The notes beneath the pieces are model-generated. The model saw only the letters and a list, made by a program, of their open reading frames with translations. It had not been told where the DNA came from and searched no databases. 64,000 nt of DNA, taken from Streptomyces sp. NBC_01306. GTDB taxonomy: Bacteria > Actinomycetota > Actinomycetes > Streptomycetales > Streptomycetaceae. The stretch spans positions 1,491,501 to 1,555,500 of the forward strand of contig NZ_JAPEPC010000001.1 in assembly GCF_026340465.1 (NCBI RefSeq), given 5' to 3'. The position numbers and the translations under genes were made by a program. Position 1 is the stretch's first letter. Every line of letters starts with the position of its first letter. Positions 26,094 through 35,071 of the stretch are shown here, piece after piece.

Positions 26094-27617
26094 TTAGGCG
26101 GCCAGCTTCGCCAGTGCTGCGTCGATCCGCTGGAGCGAGCGCTCCTCGCCCAGGATCTGCAGGGACTCGAAGAGCGGCAGGCCGACCGTACGGCCGGTGA
26201 CCGCGACGCGGACCGGAGCCTGGGCCTTGCCGAGCTTCAGGCCGTGCTCCTCGCCGGCCGCCAGGACGGCCGCCTTGAGCGCCTCGGGGCTGGTCCAGTC
26301 GGCGTCGGCGAGCTTGGCGCGGGCCGTGGTGAGCAGGGCCACCGGGTCGCCCTTCATCGCCTTCGTCCAGGACGCCTCGTCCTCGACCGGCTGGTCCAGG
26401 AAGAGGAAGTCGACGTTGGCCGTGATGTCCGAGAGGACCGTGAGGCGGGTCTGCGCGTACGGGGCGATGGCCTCCCAGGCCGCCTGGTCGAAGTTCTCCT
26501 CCGGCCAGTTGGCGTGCGGGGCGCGCAGCCACGGGGTGCAGGCCTCGGTGAAGGCCGGCACGTCCAGCAGCCGGATGTGGTCGGCGTTGACCGCCTCGGC
26601 CTTCTTCAGGTCGAAGCGGGCCGGGTTGCTGTTGACGTCCGCGATGTCGAACTTCTCGACCAGGTCGGCGACCGAGAAGATGTCCTGGTCCGCCGAGAAC
26701 GACCAGCCCAGCAGGGACAGGTAGTTGAGCAGTCCCTCGGGCAGGAAGCCCCGCTCGCGGTAGAGGTTGAGGGACGCCTCCGGGTCGCGCTTGGAGAGCT
26801 TCTTGTTGCCCTCCCCCATCACGTAGGGGAGGTGGCCGAAGAGCGGGATGTCCTTGGCGGCGCCGATGTCGATCAGTGCCTTGTACAGCGCGATCTGGCG
26901 GGGGGTCGAGGAGAGCAGGTCCTCGCCGCGCAGTACGTGCGTGATCTCCATCAGCGCGTCGTCGACCGGGTTGACGAGCGTGTACAGCGGCGCGCCGTTG
27001 GCCCGGACGATGCCGTAGTCCGGGACGTTCTCCGGGGTGAAGGTGAGCTCGCCGCGGACCAGGTCGTTGAAGGTGATCGTCTCGTCGGGCATCCGGAAGC
27101 GGACGATGGAGGTGCGGCCCTCCGCCCGGTACTCCTCGATCTGCTCCGCGCCGAGGTCACGGCAGTGGCCGTCGTACCCCGATGGCCGGCCGGCCTTGCG
27201 GGCGGCGTCGCGGCGCTCGTCGAGCTCGGCGGTGGTGCAGTAGCAGTCGTACGCGTGGCCCGCGTCCTGGAGCCGCTTCGCGATGTCCGCGTAGATGTCC
27301 ATCCGCTGCGACTGGCGGTACGGCGCGTGCGGGCCGCCCTTCTCGTCGGGCCCTTCGTCCCAGTCCAGGCCGAGCCAGCGCAGCGAGTCGAGCAGCTGGT
27401 TGTACGACTCCTCGGAGTCGCGGGCCGCGTCGGTGTCCTCGATGCGGAAGACCATGGTGCCGCCGGTGTGCCGGGCGAAGGCCCAGTTGAACAGGGCGGT
27501 GCGGACCAGTCCCACGTGGGGGTTGCCGGTCGGGGAGGGACAGAAACGTACGCGGGGGGGCACCCCCTGCCCGTCGAGCGAAGCCGAGAGCTTGGGGGAG
27601 TGTGTCGCGTTAGCCAC
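26094..27617 (-). CDS. gltX: glutamyl-tRNA synthetase
   Basis: Charges tRNA-Glu (and, in Gln-synthetase-lacking bacteria, tRNA-Gln). The class I signatures are FCPSPTGNPHVGLVRTA (HIGH-like) and KKLSKRDPEAS (KMSKS-like). It has 507 residues. The GTG start overlaps the upstream FAH-family stop by 8 bases. The first 22 residues (through SPKLSASLDGQGVPPR) are encoded by a dispersed palindromic repeat (27555-27600) and are not part of the family core, which begins at VRFCPSPTG. Three of its tRNA-Glu substrates lie just downstream. Confidence 0.95.
   Translation of the reverse strand: MANATHSPKLSASLDGQGVPPRVRFCPSPTGNPHVGLVRTALFNWAFARHTGGTMVFRIEDTDAARDSEESYNQLLDSLRWLGLDWDEGPDEKGGPHAPYRQSQRMDIYADIAKRLQDAGHAYDCYCTTAELDERRDAARKAGRPSGYDGHCRDLGAEQIEEYRAEGRTSIVRFRMPDETITFNDLVRGELTFTPENVPDYGIVRANGAPLYTLVNPVDDALMEITHVLRGEDLLSSTPRQIALYKALIDIGAAKDIPLFGHLPYVMGEGNKKLSKRDPEASLNLYRERGFLPEGLLNYLSLLGWSFSADQDIFSVADLVEKFDIADVNSNPARFDLKKAEAVNADHIRLLDVPAFTEACTPWLRAPHANWPEENFDQAAWEAIAPYAQTRLTVLSDITANVDFLFLDQPVEDEASWTKAMKGDPVALLTTARAKLADADWTSPEALKAAVLAAGEEHGLKLGKAQAPVRVAVTGRTVGLPLFESLQILGEERSLQRIDAALAKLAA
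27555..27600. repeat. dispersed palindromic repeat inside the gltX 5' coding region
   Basis: GGGGGGCACCCCCTG, then GTCGAGCGAAGCCGAGAG, then CTTGGGGGAG. The same core GTCGAGCGAAGCCGAGA followed by a CTTGGGG end recurs at 28569-28602. The type is familiar from streptomycete intergenic regions. Confidence 0.7.
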
Positions 27618-28395
27618 GCTTGATCACCTTGTTGGTGAGAGTGCCGATGCCTTCGATGGAGACGGCGACCTCGTCGCCGACGTTGAGCGGTCCGACGCCG
27701 GCCGGGGTGCCGGTCAGGATGACGTCTCCGGGGAGCAGCGTCATGGCGTCGGAGATGTTGACGATCAGATCCGCGATGGAGTGGATCATCTCGCTGGTGC
27801 GGCCGAGCTGGCGCTGGTTGCCGTTGACCGTGGCCTGGATGGTCAGGTCGGACGGGTCGAGGTCGGTCTCCACCCAGGGGCCGAGCGGGCAGGAGGTGTC
27901 GAAGCCCTTGGCCCTGGCCCACTGCTTCTCGCGCTTCTGGACATCACGTGCGGTGACGTCGTTGGCGCAGGTGTAGCCGAAGACGACGTCCTTGACGCGG
28001 TCGTGCGGGACTTCGCGGCACATCCGGCCGATCACCACGGCCAGTTCGGCTTCGTGGTGCAGTTCGCTGGAGAAGGAGGGGTACTCGATGGCGTCGCCCG
28101 AGCCGATCACCGATGTGGTGGGCTTGAAGAAGGCGAACGGTGCGTCCGGGACCGCGTTGCCGAGCTCTGCCGCGTGCTCCGCGTAGTTGCGGCCGAAGGC
28201 CACGACCTTGTTGGGGAGCACCGGGGGCAGCAGCCGGACCTTGCTCAGCGGGACCTTGACACCGGAGAGCTCGAAGTCCGAGTACGGGATGCCCTTGATG
28301 ATGTCGAGGACGAGGTCGCCCGAGGGATCGGAGCCCTCGCCCTCGACCACGCCGAAGGCGACATTGCCGTCGATGGAGAATCTGGCGATGCGCAC
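27610..28395 (-). CDS. fumarylacetoacetate hydrolase (FAH) family protein
   Basis: A 261-aa protein of the FAH/HHDD-isomerase superfamily, which cleaves C-C bonds of or decarboxylates 2-keto acids using a divalent metal. VVAFGRNYAEHAAELG, the metal ligands in HHEAELAVVIGR, TCANDVTARDVQ and DVILTGTPAGVG are all conserved. The substrate cannot be predicted. It is the first gene of the FAH-gltX-HAD operon, and its stop overlaps the gltX start. Confidence 0.88.
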   Translation of the reverse strand: MRIARFSIDGNVAFGVVEGEGSDPSGDLVLDIIKGIPYSDFELSGVKVPLSKVRLLPPVLPNKVVAFGRNYAEHAAELGNAVPDAPFAFFKPTTSVIGSGDAIEYPSFSSELHHEAELAVVIGRMCREVPHDRVKDVVFGYTCANDVTARDVQKREKQWARAKGFDTSCPLGPWVETDLDPSDLTIQATVNGNQRQLGRTSEMIHSIADLIVNISDAMTLLPGDVILTGTPAGVGPLNVGDEVAVSIEGIGTLTNKVIKRG

Positions 28396-28479
28396 GAGTG
28401 CTGTCGCCCCTCACTTACTGGCTGGCTGGAGTTCTGACGCTCCAGGCTAACGCGGGTCGCGAGGGGCTGCCGCGCGCCA

Positions 28480-28715
28480 GACCGGCCGGTAAATGGGGGG
28501 TGGGTGAAGGAGCGGGGTCTGGTGCGTGCAGTTGCAAGGCGGAGGATTGAGGCAGTGGGGTCTCCCCTGGTCGAGCGAAGCCGAGACCGCCGAGACCTTG
28601 GGGAAGGAGCGTTGTTGATTGACGACAACGCCGATGGGGGTCCCCCCTGGCCCTTAAGGCCTTGGGGGAGCGCGCGCCAGACCCCGCGACGCCGCCCCCC
28701 ATTTACCGGCCGGTC
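28480..28715. repeat. 236-bp element bounded by a 21-bp perfect inverted repeat
   Basis: GACCGGCCGGTAAATGGGGGG (28480-28500) is repeated inverted at 28695-28715. The interior holds a TCGAGCGAAGCCGAGA palindromic repeat (28569-28602) and a second hairpin, CCCCCTGGCCCTTAAGGCCTTGGGGG-like, at 28642-28667. GCGCGCCAGACC is also directly repeated at 28472 and 28672. It fills the 320-base gap between the FAH gene and the small peptide gene, and its right arm ends one base before the peptide stop codon. There is no open frame of note and no transposase, so a MITE or large RNA structure is possible. Confidence 0.7.
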
Positions 28716-28910
28716 TTATTCGGCGGCGGTGACCTGCGCCGGGGCGGGCGCCTCCATCAGGATCGTGCGGCGCGGGTTGGCCGTCACGGCCGGCAGGGTC
28801 GCGGCGTGCTCCGGCTGCTCGGGGCGCTGCAACTGCTCGGCGTCCGTGAGGTGGGCGAGCGTGGTGCGGCGGGGGTTGGCAGTGGTGCGGAACAACGTCG
28901 TCGTCTTCAT
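28716..28910 (-). CDS. 64-aa peptide with duplicated TANPRRT(T/I)L motif
   Basis: The ATG at 28910 gives MKTTTLFRTTANPRRTTLAHL, a Gln/Glu/Pro-rich middle and a second TANPRRTILMEA before an Ala/Pro-rich end. The duplicated nonamer near residues 10-18 and 47-55 is the only structure seen. There are no cysteines, signal peptide or membrane segment, and no close ribosome site. An in-frame ATG at 28994 would add 28 residues. I do not recognise the family. A post-translationally processed precursor is conceivable, but no modifying enzyme adjoins it. Confidence 0.5.
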   Translation of the reverse strand: MKTTTLFRTTANPRRTTLAHLTDAEQLQRPEQPEHAATLPAVTANPRRTILMEAPAPAQVTAAE

Positions 28911-29499
28911 GTGCTTGTGAGGCCCTGTCGGTCGGGCGGCGCCGGGGCGCCGGTTGTCGGATTCGCCATCCCTGTAAAGCGTCAGGCTAAACATCTGATT
29001 CCCCGCAGAAGCGTGGGCAGGACAACGATCTAGGTGTGAGTTTGCTCACGAGTTGAGTGATATTTAGGGCATTGCGGTCACCCAACCGCCCTGCAACAAG
29101 CGGACATTACGCATGTGAACCGTTCATTCCGCCCCTGATCATGGCGACTGGGACACCCCTGACCTGTAAGCAGTACGTAAACAAAAGTCCGATTTCTCCG
29201 GGAACAATTTCTACCCCTGGTGATGTGCTGCTCACGCCGTGTCAATAAGGTCACATCCCGGCACACGGGCCTTGTTGGAGATCCGTCGCTGTGCTGGAAT
29301 TCCACGCACTGCCGCGCAGTCTTTGTGAAAACACAGGCAGGCCGGCGCACGAAGGGCGCGACGCAGCGCCGAGTGGCGGCGGTAAAGGGGGAGAACACGC
29401 CGGTCACTGACGACCACCATGGGGCGCGCCGCGCCCCACGACTCGACACCGTTCCGCCGCCTGTGCGGGGGAACGCCTGGTCCAGAGGTTGCGACGCTA
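28911..29499 (+). other. 589-base upstream region of the first conservon
   Basis: No gene is supported. The region is distinctly richer in A+T than its surroundings (29030-29240), as expected of a promoter. It carries the 12-mer GTGCTGGAATTC at 29291-29302, which also occurs 104 bases upstream of the second cvnA start. The promoter of cvnA-B-C-D should lie here. Confidence 0.5.
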
Positions 29500-32400
29500 G
29501 TGCAGGGACGTTTCAAGAGGGATGGCACGGGCTCTCCCCAGGCCCGCCAGGGTCGAGGGGAAGCCGAGGCTGAACAGGAGCCTCGCGGCGGATCCGACCG
29601 CGACTCCTCGGCCCAGCACGCCCAGGCCCCCCGAGGACACAGCCAGACCCCGGCCGGCGGCGGTGAGTCCAAGGCCCCGTCCTCGGCTCCGGCCGCGCCG
29701 AAGTCCAAGGGCCAGACCGGCCCGGGCTCACGCATGGCTCTGCGCAACTGGCGCATCAGCACCAGGCTCGTTTCCCTGCTCGCACTGCCCGTGGTCGCCG
29801 CGACCACCCTGGGTGGGCTGCGGATCAACGACTCGCTGGACAACATGCAGCAGCTGGATCACATGCAGCTGCTCACCCAGATGACCAAGCAGGCGACCGA
29901 ACTGGCCGCCGCGCTCCAGGAGGAGCGCGACAGGTCCGCGGGTCCGCTGTCGCACGGCGCGAAGGCCACCGACTTCAACGTCGAAGAGCCCCGCAAGCGC
30001 ACCGACCTCGCCGACCAGGCCTTCCTCAAGGGCACATCGGACTTCGACAGCGCGAACCGCGACAGCTCGATCGAGTCGATCCGCGGCAGCCTCCGGGGCA
30101 TCGCCACCAAGCTGACCCGTCTCAAGGCCATCCGCGCCGACGCGTACCAGGGCAGCGCCACCACCTCGCAGACGGTCACCGAGTACAGCGAGCTGATCGA
30201 CTCGCTGCTCAGCCTCTCCCAGGACATGGCCCAGGCGACCGCCAACCCCGAGATGATCAAGCGGACCCGCGCCCTGGCGGCCTTCTCGTCCGCCAAGGAG
30301 TACGCGTCGATCCAGCGCGCGGTCATCGCGGCCTCACTGCCGACGAGCAACAAGGGCCACGGCCACCTGGAGGAGAGCGACCGGCTCTTCGCCAAGTCCG
30401 CCATGCAGAGCGAGGAGGACGAGCTCAAGTCCTTCAAGCTGGTCTACGCGGGCAACGCGGCGGCCCTGACCGCCCCGCTGGACACCGGTAACCCGGAGAT
30501 CACCGCCGCCAACCTGTACGCGAAGCACGTCCTGGAGAACAAGGGCGGTCTGGAGAGCCAGACCCCGCGTTCGTACAAGGACTGGTACGACTCGGACAGC
30601 AACCGCATCACGGCCATGAACACCATCGAGGCCACGCTGCTCGGCGAGATGGAGCAGAAGGCCCGCGAGCTGCGCAACGACGCCGAGCGCGAGGCGATCG
30701 TCAACGCCGCGCTCATCGTGCTCGTGCTGGGTGTCTCGCTGGTCGGCGCCTTCGTCGTGGCCCGGTCCATGATCCGCTCGCTGCGGCGGCTCCAGGACAC
30801 CGCTACGAAGGTCGCGAGTGAGCGCCTTCCCGAGCTGGTCAAGCAGCTCTCCGAGACCGACCCGCAGGACGTCGACACCTCCGTGGAGTCCGTCGGTGTG
30901 CACAGCCGGGACGAGATCGGAAAGGTCGCGACGGCCTTCGACGACGTGCACCGCGAGGCCGTCCGGCTCGCCTCCGAGCAGGCCATGCTGCGGGGCAACG
31001 TCAACGCGATGTTCACCAACCTCTCGCGCCGCAGCCAGGGCCTCATCCAGCGCCAGCTCTCGCTCATCTCCGAACTGGAGTCCCGCGAGGCCGACCCGGA
31101 CCAGCTGTCCTCGCTCTTCAAGCTCGACCACCTCGCGACCCGTATGCGCCGGAACGGTGAGAACCTCCTCGTCCTCGCGGGCGAGGAGCCCGGCCGCCGG
31201 TGGACCCGCCCCGTGCCGCTGGTCGACGTGCTCCGCGCCGCCGCGTCCGAGGTGGAGCAGTACGAGCGCATCGAGCTGGCGGCGGTGCCCGCGACCGAGG
31301 TCGCGGGACGCGTCGTCAACGACCTCGTCCACCTGCTCGCCGAGCTGCTGGAGAACGCCACGTCGTTCTCCTCGCCGCAGACCAAGGTCCGCGTGACCGG
31401 TCACGCGCTGCCCGACGGACGCGTACTCGTCGAGATCCACGACACCGGCATCGGCCTCTCCCCCGAGGACCTCGCCGCGATCAACGAGCGGCTCGCGTCG
31501 CCGCCCACCGTGGATGTCTCCGTCTCCCGCCGCATGGGTCTGTTCGTGGTCGGCCGCCTTTCGCTGCGCCACGGCATCCGCATCCAGCTCCGCCCCTCCG
31601 ACTCCGGTGGTACGACCGCGCTGGTCATGCTGCCCGTCGATGTCGCGCAGGGCGGCAAGAAGGCTCCGGCCAAGCCGGGTATGCCCGGTGGCCAGCAGCC
31701 GCAGCAGCTGGGTCAGTCGCAGCAGAACCAGTCGCAGCAGGGCGCGGGCGCCCCGGGCCGTGCCGGTGCCGGGCTCGGCGCTGGTGCGGGTTCTGGTGCC
31801 GGTCTCGGTGCCGGGCTCGGTGCCGGTGCACCGCGCGGTCAGGTCCCGGGTACGGGTCCGCGCGCCGCGCTGCCCGCCCGCGACGGCGACCGTTCGATCC
31901 AGCCCGGCGGCCCGCAGCAGCAGGGGCAGCCGCAGGGCGGCTCGGCACCCGCTCCGGCGGTGAACGCGTTCGGCGCGGGGGCGCCCATGCCGCGCAGGGC
32001 CGCCCAGGGTGGTCGTGGCGGTCAGGGCGAGACCCCGGGACGCGGCGGCAACGGCCCGCAGCGCCCGCAGCAGCCGGGTGAGGGCATGTTCCAGCCCCCG
32101 GCCGGCCGTCAGCAGCAGTTGCCGCCCACCGGTGGCCCGCGCGCGGAGCTGCCCGGCGGCAACCCCGGCGGCCCGCAGTCACAGCCGCAGGCCCGCGGCC
32201 CGCAGTCGCAGCAGAACCCGCAGCAGCCGCAGGGTCCGCAGCCGCCGCAGCGCCCGCAGACCACCAGCTGGGGCAATGAACTGCCGCAGCGGGCGGCTCA
32301 GGACATGCCGCGCGGCCACGAGGAGCCGGACACCGGCGCGTTCGGTTCCGACCCGTTCGGTCCCGGTACGAACGATTCCGGTACGACCGGCTCCGGCGCC

Positions 32401-33492
32401 CAGTACCGCCAGCCGTTGCGCCCGCGGCGCCAGTCGGGCGAACGCGCCCCGGCGGACGACCGGTTCGGCAACGACCGGTTCGGCAACGACCGCCCCGCCG
32501 ACGACCGGCTCTCCGCCGAGCGCCAGGGCCCCGGCTCCACCGCCGAGTTCCAGCGTCCGGACTTCAACGGTCCGCCCCCCGGGAGCACCGGACGGTTCGA
32601 GCGTGCCGACGTCTTCGAGCGCCCGGATGTCCGCGGCCCGCAGCGGCGCCCGCAGATACCCCAGGTGCCGCAGATACCGCAGGCCCAGCAGCCGAACGAC
32701 CGGTTCCAGCAGGACCGCCCGCAGGACGACCTGTTCCAGCAGGACCGTCCCCAGGACGGCCGGTTCCAGGACGAGCGGTACCCGGCGGAGTCCCGGCAGC
32801 AGGACCTCCCGTACCAGGACCCGCAGCAGCAGTCGCAGGATCCCGCGTCGACGGCGCAGTTCCCGCGGGCCGAACTGTCGGACTTCGGCGGCTTCAACTC
32901 CCCGCGTCCGCCCGCCCCTTCGGAGGGCCGCCCCGGCGGCGCCCCGCAGCAGCGTGACCGTGGCGAGGCCGACTTCGGTGCGCCGCGTCCGCCCGCGCCG
33001 CAGAGCCTGCCCGCGCAGCCGCAGTACGACGCGCTGCCGCCGGCCGCCGACCCGGGCGACGGACGTACCCCGCTCTACGACACCCTGGAGACCAACTGGT
33101 TCCACGGCGCGCAGTCCGCGAGGACCGCGCAGCCGCAGGAACCGGCCGCTCCCCAGCAGCCCGAGCCGGCCGCTCCCGCGGCACCGCCCCGCGACCCCAT
33201 GGCCCAGACTGCCCCAGGCAGCAACTGGCGGGCATCGCCCAACGACGAACTCGTACGGCAGGCCGAGCGGGCGAAGAAGCCCGCTGCCGGTGGTGTCACC
33301 ACATCCGGTCTGCCCCGACGCGTACCGCGTGCCAATCTGGTGCCCGGCACCGCACAGCAGCAGGCCCACCAGGCCGGTCCGCAGGTTTCGCGTGCGCCCG
33401 ACGACGTACGCGGCCGGCTGACCAATCTCCGGCGCGGCATCCAACAGGGTCGCCAGGCCGGAAACGGCCCCTCTCACCAGCAGGAGCACTAG
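29500..33492 (+). CDS. cvnA1: conservon sensor histidine kinase-like protein CvnA (cvn1)
   Basis: A 1330-aa membrane protein. A disordered N-terminus is followed by TM1 at about residues 87-107 (LVSLLALPVVAATTLGGLRI), an extracytoplasmic nitrate/nitrite-sensing-type helical domain, TM2 at about 400-422 and a HAMP linker. A kinase core follows, with ELLENATSFSSP (N box), HDTGIGLS (G1) and MGLFVVGRLS (G2) near 615-715. The last 600 residues are Pro/Gln/Gly-rich and disordered, ending in SGLPRRVPRANLVPG, a block shared with the second copy. CvnA proteins assemble with CvnB-D at the membrane in a GPCR-like manner and influence development in S. coelicolor. GTG start with AGAGG upstream. Three more conservon genes follow. 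Confidence 0.93.
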   Translation: MQGRFKRDGTGSPQARQGRGEAEAEQEPRGGSDRDSSAQHAQAPRGHSQTPAGGGESKAPSSAPAAPKSKGQTGPGSRMALRNWRISTRLVSLLALPVVAATTLGGLRINDSLDNMQQLDHMQLLTQMTKQATELAAALQEERDRSAGPLSHGAKATDFNVEEPRKRTDLADQAFLKGTSDFDSANRDSSIESIRGSLRGIATKLTRLKAIRADAYQGSATTSQTVTEYSELIDSLLSLSQDMAQATANPEMIKRTRALAAFSSAKEYASIQRAVIAASLPTSNKGHGHLEESDRLFAKSAMQSEEDELKSFKLVYAGNAAALTAPLDTGNPEITAANLYAKHVLENKGGLESQTPRSYKDWYDSDSNRITAMNTIEATLLGEMEQKARELRNDAEREAIVNAALIVLVLGVSLVGAFVVARSMIRSLRRLQDTATKVASERLPELVKQLSETDPQDVDTSVESVGVHSRDEIGKVATAFDDVHREAVRLASEQAMLRGNVNAMFTNLSRRSQGLIQRQLSLISELESREADPDQLSSLFKLDHLATRMRRNGENLLVLAGEEPGRRWTRPVPLVDVLRAAASEVEQYERIELAAVPATEVAGRVVNDLVHLLAELLENATSFSSPQTKVRVTGHALPDGRVLVEIHDTGIGLSPEDLAAINERLASPPTVDVSVSRRMGLFVVGRLSLRHGIRIQLRPSDSGGTTALVMLPVDVAQGGKKAPAKPGMPGGQQPQQLGQSQQNQSQQGAGAPGRAGAGLGAGAGSGAGLGAGLGAGAPRGQVPGTGPRAALPARDGDRSIQPGGPQQQGQPQGGSAPAPAVNAFGAGAPMPRRAAQGGRGGQGETPGRGGNGPQRPQQPGEGMFQPPAGRQQQLPPTGGPRAELPGGNPGGPQSQPQARGPQSQQNPQQPQGPQPPQRPQTTSWGNELPQRAAQDMPRGHEEPDTGAFGSDPFGPGTNDSGTTGSGAQYRQPLRPRRQSGERAPADDRFGNDRFGNDRPADDRLSAERQGPGSTAEFQRPDFNGPPPGSTGRFERADVFERPDVRGPQRRPQIPQVPQIPQAQQPNDRFQQDRPQDDLFQQDRPQDGRFQDERYPAESRQQDLPYQDPQQQSQDPASTAQFPRAELSDFGGFNSPRPPAPSEGRPGGAPQQRDRGEADFGAPRPPAPQSLPAQPQYDALPPAADPGDGRTPLYDTLETNWFHGAQSARTAQPQEPAAPQQPEPAAPAAPPRDPMAQTAPGSNWRASPNDELVRQAERAKKPAAGGVTTSGLPRRVPRANLVPGTAQQQAHQAGPQVSRAPDDVRGRLTNLRRGIQQGRQAGNGPSHQQEH

Positions 33493-33915
33493 TTGAGTCC
33501 GATGAGCCAGGCGGCGCAGAATCTGAACTGGTTGATCACGAACTTCGTGGACAACACCCCCGGGGTGTCCCACACAGTGGTGGTCTCCGCCGACGGACTT
33601 CTGCTGGCCATGTCCGAAGGCTTTCCGCGTGACCGTGCCGACCAGCTGGCCGCGGTGGCGTCCGGGCTGACCTCGCTCACGGCGGGCGCCTCCCGGATCT
33701 TCGAAGGCGGCGAAGTCGCCCAGACCGTGGTGGAGATGGAGCGCGGCTTCCTTTTCCTCATGTCGGTCTCGGACGGCTCCTCGCTCGCCGTGCTCTCCCA
33801 CCCGGACTGCGACATCGGCCTGGTCGGGTACGAGATGGCCCTGCTCGTCGACCGTGCGGGCAGCGTCCTCACCCCGGACCTGCGCGCCGAACTCCAGGGG
33901 AGCCTGCTCCACTAG
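33493..33915 (+). CDS. cvnB1: Roadblock/LC7-domain protein CvnB (cvn1)
   Basis: A 140-aa Roadblock/LC7 protein (NLNWLITNFVDNTPGVSHTVVVSADGLLLAMSEGF), the type that regulates small GTPases such as CvnD. The TTG start directly abuts the cvnA1 stop. An ATG 9 bases on (MSQAAQ) is the alternative. It differs from the second copy at about 7 of 140 residues. Confidence 0.93.
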   Translation: MSPMSQAAQNLNWLITNFVDNTPGVSHTVVVSADGLLLAMSEGFPRDRADQLAAVASGLTSLTAGASRIFEGGEVAQTVVEMERGFLFLMSVSDGSSLAVLSHPDCDIGLVGYEMALLVDRAGSVLTPDLRAELQGSLLH

Positions 33916-34034
33916 AGACACGCCCCCCACAGGTTCAGCCCGTACGTTCATCAACTACCGTCCGGCCGCATCCCGCCCCCCACCGGCCCAGTCAGACGGC
34001 ACTCCGTCTCATCGCTGTCACGCCCGGAGGATCC

Positions 34035-34442
34035 ATGACCCCGCCCCCCGCCTCTCACGATCCGTACGGCGTGCTGCACGACGCGTCGTACGACAGTGAG
34101 GGCGACCAGCCGCTGGTACGTCCGTACGCCATGACCGGCGGCCGGACCCGGCCCCGCTACCAGCTCGCCATCGAGGCGCTGGTCAGCACCACGGCCGACC
34201 CGGTGCACCTCGCGGGCCTGCTCCCCGAGCACCAGCGGATCTGCCATCTGTGCCGTGAGGTCAAGTCGGTGGCCGAGGTGTCGGCGCTGCTCTCGATGCC
34301 TCTTGGGGTGGCGCGGATCCTCGTCGCCGACCTGGCGGAGGCCGGCATGGTGGCCATCCACCAGCCGGGCAACGGAGAGGCCGGCGGCACGCCGGACGTG
34401 ACACTGCTCGAAAGGGTGCTCAGTGGACTTCGCAAGCTCTAG
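34035..34442 (+). CDS. cvnC1: DUF742 protein CvnC (cvn1)
   Basis: A 135-aa DUF742 protein with a winged-helix-like core (HQRICHLCREVKSVAEVSAL, LGVARILVADLAEAGMVAIH). The start is ATG after GGAGG. The invariant block LVRPYAMTGGRTRPRYQLAIE is shared with the second copy. Its 3' end overlaps cvnD1 by 20 bases, so the two are coupled. Its molecular role in the conservon complex is not established. Confidence 0.93.
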   Translation: MTPPPASHDPYGVLHDASYDSEGDQPLVRPYAMTGGRTRPRYQLAIEALVSTTADPVHLAGLLPEHQRICHLCREVKSVAEVSALLSMPLGVARILVADLAEAGMVAIHQPGNGEAGGTPDVTLLERVLSGLRKL

Positions 34443-35004
34443 CGGCGGGGCGGCCAGATCGACCACCTCGGCGAAGATCGTGGTGGCGGGGGGCTTCGGC
34501 GTGGGCAAGACCACGTTCGTCGGCGCCGTCTCGGAGATCAACCCGCTGCGTACCGAGGCAGTCATGACGTCCGCATCCGCGGGCATCGACGACCTCACAC
34601 ACACCGGGGACAAGACCACCACCACGGTGGCCATGGACTTCGGACGCATCACCCTCGACCAGGACCTGATCCTCTACCTGTTCGGCACACCGGGACAGGA
34701 CCGCTTCTGGTTCATGTGGGACGACCTCGTACGCGGCGCCATCGGCGCCGTCGTACTCGTCGACACCCGCCGCCTCTCGGACTGCTTCCCCGCGGTGGAC
34801 TACTTCGAGAACTCGGGACTCCCCTTCGTCATCGCCCTCAACGGCTTCGACGGACACCAGCCCTACACCCCCGACGAAGTACGCGAAGCCCTCCAGATCG
34901 GCCCCGACACCCCCATCCTCACCACCGACGCACGACACCGCGCAGATGCAAAGAGCGGACTCATCACACTCGTCGAGCACGCATTGATGGCACGCCTCAA
35001 GTAG
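34423..35004 (+). CDS. cvnD1: Ras-like GTPase CvnD (cvn1)
   Basis: A 193-aa small GTPase. The P-loop is GGFGVGKTTFVGAVSEI, the switch region includes DKTTTTVAMDFGRI, and LFGTPGQDRFWFMW is the G3 element (TPGQ rather than DxxGQ). ALNGFD replaces the canonical NKxD, as is usual in the MglA/Cvn group. It is the nucleotide switch of the conservon. GTG start inside cvnC1. Confidence 0.95.
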   Translation: MDFASSSGGAARSTTSAKIVVAGGFGVGKTTFVGAVSEINPLRTEAVMTSASAGIDDLTHTGDKTTTTVAMDFGRITLDQDLILYLFGTPGQDRFWFMWDDLVRGAIGAVVLVDTRRLSDCFPAVDYFENSGLPFVIALNGFDGHQPYTPDEVREALQIGPDTPILTTDARHRADAKSGLITLVEHALMARLK

Positions 35005-35037
35005 TCGTCCTTCTACGGCAGTTGTCGTAGCCGACCT

Positions 35038-35071
35038 GGGGCGGACTGTGGTCTTTGACACGATCCGCCCC
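35038..35071 (+). terminator. terminator after cvn1
   Basis: GGGGCGGA (35038-35045) and TCCGCCCC (35064-35071) pair perfectly, with a further GTG/CAC pairing inside. It lies 33 bases past the cvnD1 stop. Confidence 0.6.

Noticed and set aside
28504..29033. Open frames inside and beside the 21-bp inverted-repeat element
   Set aside because: They read through palindromic repeats, lack starts with ribosome sites and overlap the peptide gene on the other strand.
31700..33400. Possible frameshifts in the low-complexity tail of cvnA1
   Set aside because: The frame stays open to a conserved C-terminal block also present in cvnA2, so the Gln/Pro-rich sequence is real coding sequence.
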